A DNA stretch of 64,000 bases, from the NCBI RefSeq assembly GCF_000429665.1, contig NZ_AUCH01000013.1, forward strand, positions 99,179-163,178, written 5' to 3'. The notes below the pieces were generated by a model that worked only from the letters and a program-made list of their open reading frames with translations, did no database searches and was not told the origin of the DNA. This document shows, in pieces, positions 52,990 to 61,681 of this stretch. Position numbers and translations under genes: made by a program. Within the stretch, counting starts at the first letter, position 1. The number at the start of each line of letters is the position of its first letter. The DNA comes from Azovibrio restrictus DSM 23866 (GTDB lineage: Bacteria > Pseudomonadota > Gammaproteobacteria > Burkholderiales > Rhodocyclaceae).

Positions 52990-55056
52990 TCAGAAGGAAA
53001 CCCGCAGCCCCAGGGTGATGTTGCGGCCAGCCAGGGGCGCCACGTTCTTGATGAAGGAGGTGTGGGCGTAGGCCAACTGGTCGGAGAGGTTTTCCCCCTT
53101 CAGGTAGAACTCGGCTGGCAGGCCGTTCAGCTTGGTGCCGTAGCTCAGGCGCAGGTTGAACATGTTGTAGCCCGGCGTCTCGCTCTCGTAGCTGGCCACC
53201 CTGTCCTGGCGGGCCACCCGGTAGAGTTCCGCCTCGCCACGCCAGTGCTCGCCCCAGCGGGCATCCAGCCGGGTGCCCAGACGGGCGGCGGGAATGCGCG
53301 GCAGGTTCTCGCCTCCCTGACGCTCGAGACGGCCCCGGACGTAATCACCGAACAGGGTCAGCCCGAAATTACGCCCCAGCTGCTGGCGCAGGGAAGCTTC
53401 CATGCCGGTGAACACCGCGTCGCCCTGGGCGTATTCGATCAGCTGCAGGCCGTTCAGTTCGTCCAGGGTGTTGGCGTAGATATAGTCGGTGATGCGATTG
53501 TGATAGACGCTGACGCTGAAAGTGGTCTCCCCGGCCGTCTTGCGCAGGCTCAGGTCGATGTTGCGTGAAGTTTCCCGCTGCAGCTCGCTGTTGCCCTGCT
53601 CGTAGGTGGCGGACGCCGTATGCAGGCCGTCGGCGTAGAGCTCCTCCGCCGTCGGCAGGCGCTGGGCCCGGGTCAGGGTCAAGCCCAGGCTGTACTGGGG
53701 CGCAAAGCGCCAGTTGGCCCCCAGGGAGATGGAGGTGCCGCGATGGCTGCGGTCCGGCAGCGCCCCCTCCACCTCGATGTCCTGCCACTCGTGGCGCAGG
53801 GCCCCTTCCAGGCGCCAGTCGCCGATGCGTTTTTCCTCCAGCAGGAAGAGCGCATGGCGCCGGGTGATGGTGGGCTGGACATAGGCCTCCTCCCCCAGGG
53901 CGCTGAAATCCCGCACCGAGCTCTGCAGGCCCAGCACGCCCCGCCAGCCGGCCAGGGGCTGGTGCTGCAGTTCCAGGCGGCCGTCCTTGGCCTTGTTGCG
54001 GAAACGGGTGGCCACCGTGCCGCCTTCCTTCTCATCGTGGCGGTAATCCGTCAGGCCGGCGCTGAAGCGCACCCGGGAAAATCCGGCAAAGGGGTCCAGG
54101 TATTCGCCGCGCAGGTCCCAGCGGTCACTGCGCAGGTCCACCCGGGGCACCCCGTGGCCATGTTCTTCCTCGTGGTCGTGCCCATCCTCCTCGTCCCCGT
54201 GGGTGCCGCAATGCAGCTCGCCATCGTGGGTATGGCAATCCTCGAAGTCATGGCTGTGGCCGGGCAGGCCGTAGGCGTTGCGCTGCCCGGTGTAGGCCAG
54301 GCCCAGGTAGCCCCGATCGCCGATCCAGGAAACCCCCAGGCTGCCGGTCTGGGTCTGGTTGTCGCTCCCTTCCACCTTGCTGCCCCCGGACCAGCCGCTG
54401 CCAACCCGGTAGTCGTTGGCATCCCGCTTCAAGCCTTCGGCGTGGATGGCGAAGTTGCCGCTGCCGGCGGTCACCGCGAAGGCGCCGGCGCCTTCCCGGG
54501 CGGCGGAACCGGCACGCAGCTCCACATGGCCCTCCACACCCCGGGCCGGCACCCGGGTGGGAATCTTGTCGTCCAGCACATTCACCACGCCGCCAATGGC
54601 GCCGCCGCCGTAGGCCAGGCCCGAGGGCCCGCGCAGGATCTCAATCTGGCGGGCCAGCAGGGGCTCGACGGTAACCGCGTGATCCTGGCTGATGGTGGAG
54701 GCGTCCATCACCTCCGAACCATGGGACAGCACCCGTACCCGGGGCCCGTCCATGCCCCGGATCACCGGCCGGCTGGCGCCGGCGCCAAAATGGGTGGCCG
54801 TGGTGCCGGCCTGCCCTTCCAGGGTTTCTCCCAGGGTGGCGGCACTGCGGGCCCGCAGTTCCTCGCCTTCGAGCACCGTGACCGGGGTCGTCATTTCATC
54901 GGCCCCCAGCTCCAGGCTGCTGGCCTGGACCACCACCGCAGGCAGGAGCACCGGGGCGCTCCCCTCCTGGGGAACATCAGGGGCGGCCGCAGCCAGGTTG
55001 GGAGCAAGGGAATAGGCCAGCATCAGGGCCAGGGTCATGGGATTCGGCTTGAACAT
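52990..55056 (-). CDS. TonB-dependent outer-membrane receptor with His-rich loop (ZnuD-like)
   Basis: A 688-residue receptor with a signal peptide (MTLALMLAYSLAPNLAAAA), a TonB box region, a plug domain (about 45-165; RGMDGPRVRVLSHGSEV, RGPSGLAYGGGAIGGVVNV) and a beta-barrel ending in the aromatic LGLRVSF. An external-loop insert at about residues 266-302 is extremely rich in His, Asp, Glu and Cys, as in the zinc receptor ZnuD. With a palindromic operator upstream (55090-55107) this suggests zinc or related metal uptake, possibly under Zur. I used the ATG at 55056; the open frame upstream is not receptor-like. Confidence 0.88.
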   Translation of the reverse strand: MFKPNPMTLALMLAYSLAPNLAAAAPDVPQEGSAPVLLPAVVVQASSLELGADEMTTPVTVLEGEELRARSAATLGETLEGQAGTTATHFGAGASRPVIRGMDGPRVRVLSHGSEVMDASTISQDHAVTVEPLLARQIEILRGPSGLAYGGGAIGGVVNVLDDKIPTRVPARGVEGHVELRAGSAAREGAGAFAVTAGSGNFAIHAEGLKRDANDYRVGSGWSGGSKVEGSDNQTQTGSLGVSWIGDRGYLGLAYTGQRNAYGLPGHSHDFEDCHTHDGELHCGTHGDEEDGHDHEEEHGHGVPRVDLRSDRWDLRGEYLDPFAGFSRVRFSAGLTDYRHDEKEGGTVATRFRNKAKDGRLELQHQPLAGWRGVLGLQSSVRDFSALGEEAYVQPTITRRHALFLLEEKRIGDWRLEGALRHEWQDIEVEGALPDRSHRGTSISLGANWRFAPQYSLGLTLTRAQRLPTAEELYADGLHTASATYEQGNSELQRETSRNIDLSLRKTAGETTFSVSVYHNRITDYIYANTLDELNGLQLIEYAQGDAVFTGMEASLRQQLGRNFGLTLFGDYVRGRLERQGGENLPRIPAARLGTRLDARWGEHWRGEAELYRVARQDRVASYESETPGYNMFNLRLSYGTKLNGLPAEFYLKGENLSDQLAYAHTSFIKNVAPLAGRNITLGLRVSF

Positions 55057-55089
55057 GGGGTAAGCAACCAGGTGGATGAAGGGGATTTT

Positions 55090-55107
55090 TTGATAACAGT
55101 ATATCAA
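55090..55107 (-). promoter_or_regulatory. Palindromic operator (Zur/Fur-like) over the -10 of the TonB receptor gene
   Basis: TTGATA and TATCAA are perfect 6-bp arms around a 6-nt spacer. On the minus strand TATACT inside it is a good -10 box, about 45 nt before the ATG at 55056, so a bound repressor would block the promoter. The sequence is AT-rich in a GC-rich setting, which fits a Fur-superfamily operator. Confidence 0.55.
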
Positions 55108-55254
55108 TACCACAGCAAAACCACCCACCCGGAGGGCAACCAGCGGCAACATGGCTACAATGACGCCTCCCACGACCCTGCCCAGCCCGCCCATGTGCCA
55201 CCCCATCCGCCACCTGCCCCCGGGCCGTCTTCCCTCCAGCCCGGAGATCGCCCC

Positions 55255-55701
55255 ATGAAGATCTGGGTGGATGCCGACGCCTGCCCGGTGGTGATCAAGG
55301 AAATCCTCTACCGGGCCGCCAACCGTACCGAAACCCCCTTGATCCTGGTGGCCAACCAGATGCTGCGGGTGCCGCCCTCCCCCTGGATCAAGGCCCTGCA
55401 GGTGCCCGGCGGCTTCGACGTGGCGGACCGGCACATCGCTGCAGCCGTGGCTCCCGGCGATCTGGTGATCACCGCCGACATTCCCCTGGCGGCCCAGGTG
55501 GTGGACAAAGGCGCCCTGGTGATCGACCCCCGGGGCGAATTGCTGAACGCCGGCAACATCCAGGAACGCCTGACCCTGCGCAACTTCATGGAAGGCCTGC
55601 GCAGCAGCGGCGTCGAAACCGGCGGCCCCGCCGCCTTCTCCAGCGCCGACCGGCAGGCCTTCGGCAATCAGCTGGACCGGCTGCTGGCGCGAAAGCCATG
55701 A
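55255..55701 (+). CDS. yaiI: YaiI/YqxD (UPF0178) family protein
   Basis: A 148-residue protein of the UPF0178 family with the conserved opening IWVDADACPVVIKEIL and the VITADIPLA and RGELLNAGNI blocks. The Asp-rich start suggests a PIN-like nuclease fold, but function is unproven. Its last four bases (ATGA) overlap the start of the ADP-ribosylglycohydrolase gene, so the two are translationally coupled. Confidence 0.92.
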   Translation: MKIWVDADACPVVIKEILYRAANRTETPLILVANQMLRVPPSPWIKALQVPGGFDVADRHIAAAVAPGDLVITADIPLAAQVVDKGALVIDPRGELLNAGNIQERLTLRNFMEGLRSSGVETGGPAAFSSADRQAFGNQLDRLLARKP

Positions 55702-56624
55702 GCCCCATGCGCCTCCAGGACCGTTACCACGGCGCCCTCCTGGGCCTGGCCTGCGGCGACGCCGTGGGCACCACGGTGGAATTCAAGCCCCGGGGCAGCT
55801 TCCCCCCGGTCACCGACATGCAAGGCGGCGGCCCCTTTGCCCTGGCCGCCGGGCAATGGACAGACGATACCTCCATGGCCCTCTGCCTAGCCGAAAGCCT
55901 GCATCTGCAGCAGGACTGCGACCCCGCCGACCAGATGCAGCGTTACGTGCGCTGGTTCCAGGAAGGCTACTGGAGCGCCACCGGCAGCTGCTTCGACATC
56001 GGCATGGCCACCCGCAGCGCCCTCACCCGCTACCTGAAATCCGGCGACCCCCTGGCCGGCTCGACACAGCCCAACACCGCAGGCAACGGCTCCATCATGC
56101 GCCTGGCCCCCGTGGCCATGGTCTGGCGCCGGGCCCCCGCCACCCTGCTGGAAAAGGCCGAACTCAGCTCCCGCACCACCCACGGGGCGCGCAGCTGCCT
56201 GGACGCCTGCCGGGTGCTGAGCGTTGCCCTGGCCCGGGCCCTGGACGGCGCTGACCGGGAGCAGATCCTGGACCTGGGCCAGGTGCCCGTGCACAGCGAG
56301 GAAATCCGGGCCGTGGCCGCCGGCAGCTACCGGCACAAGGACGCGGAGCAGATCAAGGGCAGCGGCTACGTGGTGGAAAGCCTGGAAGCCGCCCTCTGGT
56401 GCTTCAGCCAGGCAGAGGACTTTGCCGACGCCGTGCTCACCGCCGTCAACCTGGGTGACGACGCCGACACCACCGGCGCCATCGTCGGCCAGCTGGCCGG
56501 CGCCCACTTCGGCGCCACCGGCATCCCCGCCCACTGGCTGGAACGCCTGCACCGGGCCGACGACATCCGCCACCTGGCCAGCTGCCTGCTGGACGCCAGC
56601 CAGAACCGGGAAGCCGGGGCCTGA
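55698..56624 (+). CDS. ADP-ribosylglycohydrolase family protein
   Basis: A 308-residue DraG/ARH-type hydrolase that would remove ADP-ribose from proteins, nucleic acids or small metabolites. The metal-binding motifs are visible: GLACGDAVG near the start, WTDDTSMAL (about 55), and LGDDADTTGAIVGQLAGA (about 255). The usual size and motif spacing support activity. Coupled to yaiI by a 4-nt overlap. No partner ADP-ribosyltransferase is seen in the window. Confidence 0.93.
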   Translation: MSPMRLQDRYHGALLGLACGDAVGTTVEFKPRGSFPPVTDMQGGGPFALAAGQWTDDTSMALCLAESLHLQQDCDPADQMQRYVRWFQEGYWSATGSCFDIGMATRSALTRYLKSGDPLAGSTQPNTAGNGSIMRLAPVAMVWRRAPATLLEKAELSSRTTHGARSCLDACRVLSVALARALDGADREQILDLGQVPVHSEEIRAVAAGSYRHKDAEQIKGSGYVVESLEAALWCFSQAEDFADAVLTAVNLGDDADTTGAIVGQLAGAHFGATGIPAHWLERLHRADDIRHLASCLLDASQNREAGA

Positions 56625-56719
56625 ATCCAGCCCCTGGCAAGGGCAATCTCCAAGGCAGCACGACAGCCGCCTCCCGCAGGCGGCACTACAATGGCTCCTT
56701 TTTCATCCGGCCCGCTCCC

Positions 56720-57328
56720 ATGTACGTCCCCCGCTTGTTCCAGCAAGAAGACCCGGCCGCCCTTGCCGGGCTGATCACCGACCACCCCCTGGCCAGTCTT
56801 GTCACCCTGGGCCCGGCGGGGCTGGAGATGAGCCCCGTCCCCCTGCTCTACGACCCCGCCCCCCGGGCAGACGCTCCCCACGGCATCCTGCGCGGCCACC
56901 TGGCCCGGGCCAATCCCCAATGGCAGCAGTTCAGGCCGGACATTCCCGCCCTCGCCCTGTTCACCGGCCCCAACGCCTACATCAGTCCCAACTGGTACCC
57001 CAGCAAAGCCGAACACGGCAAGGCCGTGCCCACCTGGAACTACGCCGTGGTGGAAGCCCGGGGCCCCTTGCGCATCATCGAAGCCCCGGACGAACTCCGG
57101 CAGCTGCTGGCCGAACTCACGGCCCTCCACGAAGCCCGCCAGCCCCATGCCTGGACACTGGAAGACGCGCCGGAAGACTTCATCGCCGCCCAGCTCAAGG
57201 CCGTGGTGGGGGTGGAAATCCTGGTGCAGCAACTGACGGGGAAATGGAAAATGAGCCAGAACCGGAGCGAAGCGGACCGCCAGGGCGTCGCCGCCCACCT
57301 GGACAGACCCGAGCTGCTGGTCCGCTGA
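56720..57328 (+). CDS. PaiB-type FMN-binding protein
   Basis: A 202-residue split-barrel flavoprotein of the PaiB family: MYVPRLFQQED, then HPLASLVTLGPAGLEMSPVPLL, NAYISPNWYPSK and VPTWNYAVVEARGPLRII. Bacillus PaiB was described as a negative regulator of sporulation and proteases; in other bacteria the role is unclear and it may act as a flavin-dependent enzyme. Upstream gene is the ADP-ribosylglycohydrolase (95-nt gap). Confidence 0.9.
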   Translation: MYVPRLFQQEDPAALAGLITDHPLASLVTLGPAGLEMSPVPLLYDPAPRADAPHGILRGHLARANPQWQQFRPDIPALALFTGPNAYISPNWYPSKAEHGKAVPTWNYAVVEARGPLRIIEAPDELRQLLAELTALHEARQPHAWTLEDAPEDFIAAQLKAVVGVEILVQQLTGKWKMSQNRSEADRQGVAAHLDRPELLVR

Positions 57329-57401
57329 GGCGTAGCGGAAAACGCCTGCACCCGGCAGTCCGGCAGCAGGGACTACGCCGCAAACCGGGCCATGCCAAGC
57401 C

Positions 57402-58778
57402 TTACGCCAGCTGGCACTCGGGAATATCAAGCAAGCCGGGGACCTGTTCCGCGATGGCGATAACCCGGTTACGCCCCTCCCGCTTCGCCTGGTACAGGGC
57501 CTGGTCGGCCCGGGCCACCAGCTCATGCAGTGCTTCACCGGCAGCGTACTCGGTACAGCCGAGGGAAATGGTGACCTGCTCGGCGCCGGAAAACTCCGTG
57601 CCGGCAATATGGGCCCGCAACTTCTCGCCCAGCTGCATGGCGCCGGCCAAGTTGGTGCCCGGCATCAGGATGACGAACTCCTCCCCCCCGAAGCGGGCGA
57701 GAAAATCCTGGCGCCGGAGAATGCCACGGGCCTCCGTGGCCAGCTGCTGCAGCACCGCATCCCCGGTCGGGTGGCCATAGGTATCGTTGATCCGTTTGAA
57801 GAAATCGATATCCAATATCAGCATGGACAGGGGTTCGCCGGTGCGCCGCACCCGCTCCAGCAACCACTGGCCATGGTCGTAGAAACGCCGGCGGTTGGGC
57901 AGATTGGTCAGGGAATCGAGCGTAGCCACCAGGAGCAGGCGGCGTTCCGCACTACGCCGGGAGCGGTCCAGCTCCTCCTGGATCATGGCCGTAAACGCCA
58001 CCAGCATGGAAATGAAGGCGCTGATCAGGACACAGAACAGGCCGAACTGCTGCAAGGGATTGTTGGCGATGGTCAGGGCCAGGAAATAGCCGATCAGGAA
58101 GGGCACCACATAACCGAGCACAATCTGCACCCGGGCAATCTTGCCCCCCACCCAGGGACTCAGGATGGAGCGCAAAAAGCTGCGATGGGCCCCGCTCAAC
58201 AGGATGGCCACCCCCACCATGAGACCGCCCAGGACCGTCGTCATCGCCATCTGCCCATAGAATTTGTCGATCCCGTAGGCGTAACCGGTCACGGAAATCA
58301 GGGGAAAACCCAGGCCCACAAACGAGAACTGCTGGGCCACGGCATAACGCTTGAAACCGATGAAGACCAGGGCCAGGCCAAAACAGAGGCACATCAGGGC
58401 CGTGTTGCTGCCGGTGGAAATCGGGTGCCCAGCGGCGGCCTGCTCGGCCAGGCGCCGGGAGAAAGGCGTCAGCCCATCCAGCAGGGTGGCGCCGCTTGCC
58501 AGCTCCAGCAGCCGCAAGCCCATCAGCAACACCACCAGCCCCCCCGCCAGCAGCACCCCCCGGTTATTCCGCCGGGGATGCCAGCAGAAACCCCCGATGC
58601 CCAGCAGCAACAAGCCGATGGCGCTCAAAGGATGCGTTGCCGGCCCTCCCTGCATGGGACGGAAAAAGGCTTCGATCCCGAACAGATAGCCCGCCAGGAC
58701 CAGCAGGGAAAACAAGGCCCCGGCCAACCCCAGGGGCCGCACCAGACTCAAGGCCCGAATGATCTGCGGAAAACGCAT
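57402..58778 (-). CDS. Membrane diguanylate cyclase (GGEEF)
   Basis: A 458-residue protein: an N-terminal membrane domain of about eight helices (residues 15-265) and a GGDEF domain (about 295-450) with GGEEF in RFGGEEFVILM and an I-site (RRQD) before it, so it should be active and product-inhibited. The ATG at 58778 is used; an in-frame ATG at 58826 would add 16 residues. An FNR/Anr-like site (58865-58878) lies upstream and could place its expression under oxygen control. Confidence 0.88.
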   Translation of the reverse strand: MRFPQIIRALSLVRPLGLAGALFSLLVLAGYLFGIEAFFRPMQGGPATHPLSAIGLLLLGIGGFCWHPRRNNRGVLLAGGLVVLLMGLRLLELASGATLLDGLTPFSRRLAEQAAAGHPISTGSNTALMCLCFGLALVFIGFKRYAVAQQFSFVGLGFPLISVTGYAYGIDKFYGQMAMTTVLGGLMVGVAILLSGAHRSFLRSILSPWVGGKIARVQIVLGYVVPFLIGYFLALTIANNPLQQFGLFCVLISAFISMLVAFTAMIQEELDRSRRSAERRLLLVATLDSLTNLPNRRRFYDHGQWLLERVRRTGEPLSMLILDIDFFKRINDTYGHPTGDAVLQQLATEARGILRRQDFLARFGGEEFVILMPGTNLAGAMQLGEKLRAHIAGTEFSGAEQVTISLGCTEYAAGEALHELVARADQALYQAKREGRNRVIAIAEQVPGLLDIPECQLA

Positions 58779-58826
58779 GAGAAAAGGCAACAAAAAAACA
58801 GGGCGCAAGGGTATCACCAAGGGCAT

Positions 58827-59277
58827 AAACAGCCCATGACAAAAACCTTGAATATTCGATTTTGTTGATCTACGTCAATGTTTTTCCAACGCCAACCAAC
58901 CCCAAAGCCCCTTGAATTTGCGGAACATTTTCCCGGCATCCGGGCCGGGGCCGCACCTCTCCGTGGAGCGAATCCCCATTCCCCGCCCCTGCAACCCGCG
59001 CCTCCCCGGGCTGCAACGCAGCGCCCCACAGCCAGGGCCAATGCCCTCTTCGGCGGCAACAAGGCCCAAGGCCAGGAGCAGGCGGCCATGCCGAACAAAA
59101 ACCCGGAATACCCGATCAGCCTAGGCCATCAGTTCATGACGTTACAATGACGCATCGCTGGCAATTCAGGGAACAGAAAGCGCCACGATGAACACCCAAG
59201 TGCCGCACAAGAAGCCACTTAGCCCTTAATACCCCAGCCTTGGCCCTACAAACCGTCATTCACCAGTCCCAGCCAAC
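58827..59277. other. Intergenic region between diguanylate cyclase and SUKH gene
   Basis: About 450 bp without a convincing gene. It contains the FNR/Anr-like site at 58865-58878. Short open frames here (for example 58878-59150) are Pro/Ala-rich, lack ribosome sites and resemble no family. It marks the change from core genome to the accessory region. Confidence 0.6.
58865..58878. promoter_or_regulatory. FNR/Anr-type binding site
   Basis: TTGATCTACGTCAA matches the FNR/Anr consensus TTGAT-N4-ATCAA at 9 of 10 fixed positions. It is 87 bp before the ATG at 58778 (39 bp before the alternative ATG at 58826), an arrangement compatible with oxygen-regulated expression of the diguanylate cyclase. 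Confidence 0.55.
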
Positions 59278-59913
59278 ATGAGCCCTAGCACCGCATCCGA
59301 CCCCTGGCCTCCAGCCCATTGCCCTCCTTTGGCTTGGCCAACCCTTGCCAGCCAGAATGAAAGATTCGCCTGGTATCGGGCTGTAATTGAAGCCTATGCC
59401 CAGTTGTGGGAAGAGCATGTCACCCAGACAAAAATGGCGCCGGTCGGCGAAAAAGATTTGACCGATCTGGAAAACAGGCTCGGTTGCGCCCTCCCCCCTG
59501 CGCTACGTGCCTACCATCAGACACTGGGCGCCCTGTCGCTGGCGGAAACCCTATGCAGCGTCGCCGAGAGCGATACTCCCATTCAGCCCTTGCTGGAAGC
59601 ATTTCCGGCGATAGAAGACATTGCAGAAAACGAGGACCAATTGTCGCTCGCCCATGAGCTGATTGTCTTCAGCGACTATCTCGGCAACGGAAACATGTTC
59701 TGCTTCCACAGGAAGACCGGCGAGGTCTATTACTTCGACCATGACGGGGGCGCAATGCTTACCTGTTTCTTTCCCTCGCCTCAGAATTATCTGGATGCAC
59801 TGATGATTCGCTGCCTTGCGGAAATCCACCAGGAAACCGCCGATGAAGCAAGCGAAGAATCAATTCTGGCTCAGCGATTTGGGCAACAGCTGGTCAGAAA
59901 ATGGCTGTATTGA
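59278..59913 (+). CDS. SUKH (SMI1/KNR4) family protein, probable immunity protein
   Basis: A 211-residue protein with the SUKH fold signature: LENRLGCALPPALRAYHQTLGAL in the first half, and FSDYLGNGNMFCFHRKTGEVYYFDHD in the second. SUKH proteins typically neutralise nuclease toxins of polymorphic or contact-dependent toxin systems. No matching toxin is encoded here, so it may be an orphan immunity gene. It precedes a toxin-antitoxin pair and the IS91-family element. Confidence 0.82.
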   Translation: MSPSTASDPWPPAHCPPLAWPTLASQNERFAWYRAVIEAYAQLWEEHVTQTKMAPVGEKDLTDLENRLGCALPPALRAYHQTLGALSLAETLCSVAESDTPIQPLLEAFPAIEDIAENEDQLSLAHELIVFSDYLGNGNMFCFHRKTGEVYYFDHDGGAMLTCFFPSPQNYLDALMIRCLAEIHQETADEASEESILAQRFGQQLVRKWLY

Positions 59914-59938
59914 CAAAGTAATTCACAAAGGGAAATCA

Positions 59939-60112
59939 GTGTCCGTTGGAAATTTCTGGGCTGAGCCGCCCCCTGCGCCTGGGCACGAGCCCCCACTGCG
60001 CGAATGCGAGCTGGACGCAGCTCTGGCAGAAACCCGGGCCGACCTGGCCGCCGGACGTTTCGTGGAAGAGTCAGCCGCCGAGCATCTGGCCAGGCTGGAC
60101 AGGCTCCCATGA
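59939..60112 (+). CDS. Antitoxin of a RelE-type toxin-antitoxin pair
   Basis: A 57-residue acidic protein starting at GTG 59939 with AAGGGA upstream. Its C-terminal half (ELDAALAETRADLAAGRFVEES, then AAEHLARLD) resembles type II antitoxins of the RelB/ParD kind. It ends in ATGA, overlapping the start of the toxin gene, the standard antitoxin-toxin layout. A longer version from 59816 would overlap the SUKH gene and is less likely. DNA-binding role is inferred. Confidence 0.6.
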   Translation: MSVGNFWAEPPPAPGHEPPLRECELDAALAETRADLAAGRFVEESAAEHLARLDRLP

Positions 60113-60289
60113 GCTACAGGCTCTGCTTTACCGAGGCCTACAACCGCCGGGCCGCCCGCTGGTTGAAAAAGCCCCCCTGACGACAGCAGTACCTCAAAAC
60201 CCTGGCCCTGCTGCAGGCCAACCCCTTCCACCCCTCCCTGCGCCTGCATGCCCTGAGCGGCAAACTGCAAGGCATCCATTCGCTCTCCG
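60109..60289 (+). pseudogene. RelE/ParE-family toxin, disrupted by a stop codon and by the IS91-family element
   Basis: The frame starting ATG 60109 reads MSYRLCFTEAYNRRAARWLKK, then PP and TGA (60178-60180). In the same frame it continues RQQYLKTLALLQANPFHPS and LRLHALSGKLQGIHS, exactly the RelE-type mRNA-interferase sequence where KKHPEL...QYLKTL is usual. After about 60288 homology ends and the IS91-type sequence begins, so the C-terminus (the LSYRI segment) is missing. The toxin is thus inactivated twice; the antitoxin is intact. Confidence 0.75.
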
Positions 60290-61680
60290 GCCGGCCTGGC
60301 CGAGGTGCTGTCCGCCTTCGGTCCGGCCTATCTCGCCAGCCATGAACTGCCGCGTGGCGCGGCCAAGGTCTGGCGGGCCATTCTTGCCTGCCGTACCGCA
60401 GCGCTCGGCGGGCACGTCGAATCCTGTACCGATTGCGGGACGAGTCGGCACGTCTATCATTCCTGCCGCAACCGGCATTGCCCACGCTGTCAGACGCGGG
60501 CCAAGGAGAGGTGGCTCGCCGCAAGGCGGCGCGAGGTGCTGCTGGTGCCGTATTTCCATCTGGTGTTCACCCTGCCGCATGCGCTCAACGGCCTGATCGG
60601 CGCCGCACCGCGCCGCCTGTACGAGAACCTGTTCGCCGCCGCCTCGGCAACACTCATCGAGTTAGCCGCCAGCCCGCGCCATCTGGGCGGAATGCCGGCG
60701 TTCTCGCTGGTGCTGCATACCTGGAAACAGGATCTCGGGCGGCATGTTCATGTGCATGCCCTGGTCGCCGGTGGCGCACTGTCCGACACCGGGGAATGGA
60801 TCAGCCCGAAGAAGGGCTTTCTGTTTCCGGTGCGGGCGCTGTCGAAAGTGTTTCGCGGCAAGTTCATCGCCGGTCTCGATGACTTGTGCCGGCTGGGGCA
60901 TCTGCCCGATTTCCTCAATCCGCTCGCTTGGCAGAACCTCAAGCAAGACCTCTACGCCCACGACTGGGTGGTCTATGCCAAGCAACCGCTCGGTGGGCCG
61001 CAAGCCGTGCTCGACTATCTCGGGCGTTACACGCATCGGGTGGCGATTTCCAATGAGCGCATCGTCGGCATCACCCATGACCAGGTGGCTTTCCGGGTGC
61101 GAGCGGATAGCGGAGGCAAGAAGCGCGTGCTGCGTCTGGCGGGGAGCGAGTTCATCGCCCGCTTTCTGCTGCATGTGCTACCCAGCGGTTTCAAGCGCAT
61201 CCGGCACTATGGCCTGCTCTCGCCGGCGAGAAAGAAAGTCGGGCTGGCGGCAGCGCGCTCGGCCCTGGCCGTGCCGCCGCCGGAACCGGCGATCATCGAA
61301 TCGGTGACGGCATTCCTGCATCGGGTGGCTCGCTTTGCGTCGATGTGCTGTCCGCACTGCGGCGGGCAGTTTCGGGTTACCGCCACGCTGCTGCCGCAGC
61401 GCGGGGCAACGGCCCGAGGACCGCCATGAGACGCTGCATCAAGCCCCTGCTGACGGTTTCTCCACCGGATGGCCAGACCATTCTCGGAAGGCTTCGCCCT
61501 GCGGCCTGCCTAGTGATTCCCGAGCAGCTACGCAAGCACGATCGAGCCGGTTTGCTTCTCCCGAATCCTCTCTCCGCAATGCCTGACGCGCACGAATCCA
61601 CCGCCTTGTTTCATGCCATGCGATTGACTTCGGAAAAGCCTTCCTTACAATCCCCATAACCACCGCCCGTCCGGCAGTCC
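60288..61680 (+). mobile_element. IS91-family insertion sequence (boundaries approximate)
   Basis: A rolling-circle transposon with a Y2 HUH transposase. The left end lies at about 60288, where toxin homology stops. The right end falls somewhere between 61430 and 61681, before the first attC site. IS91-type elements lack terminal inverted repeats, so exact ends cannot be read from one copy. Confidence 0.7.
60305..61429 (+). CDS. IS91-family transposase (HUH, Y2)
   Basis: A rolling-circle replication transposase of 374 residues from the GTG at 60305; family members usually have some 10-20 more N-terminal residues, so the true start may be upstream or lost. It has an N-terminal zinc finger (CTDCGTSRHVYHSC, HCPRCQ), the HUH metal-binding motif HVHVH (147-151), the two nucleophile tyrosines Tyr238 and Tyr242 in YLGRYTHR, and a C-terminal CCPHCGG zinc motif. 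Apparently complete and possibly active. Confidence 0.9.
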   Translation: MLSAFGPAYLASHELPRGAAKVWRAILACRTAALGGHVESCTDCGTSRHVYHSCRNRHCPRCQTRAKERWLAARRREVLLVPYFHLVFTLPHALNGLIGAAPRRLYENLFAAASATLIELAASPRHLGGMPAFSLVLHTWKQDLGRHVHVHALVAGGALSDTGEWISPKKGFLFPVRALSKVFRGKFIAGLDDLCRLGHLPDFLNPLAWQNLKQDLYAHDWVVYAKQPLGGPQAVLDYLGRYTHRVAISNERIVGITHDQVAFRVRADSGGKKRVLRLAGSEFIARFLLHVLPSGFKRIRHYGLLSPARKKVGLAAARSALAVPPPEPAIIESVTAFLHRVARFASMCCPHCGGQFRVTATLLPQRGATARGPP

Positions 61681-61681
61681 A

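Noticed and set aside
58878..59150. A 90-codon frame in the intergenic region after the FNR-like site.
   Set aside because: Pro/Ala-rich, no ribosome site, no family resemblance, and its start lies inside the FNR-like site.
61345..61659. A 104-codon plus frame overlapping the end of the IS91 transposase.
   Set aside because: Overlaps the transposase in another frame and crosses the unresolved IS right end; no independent start signal.
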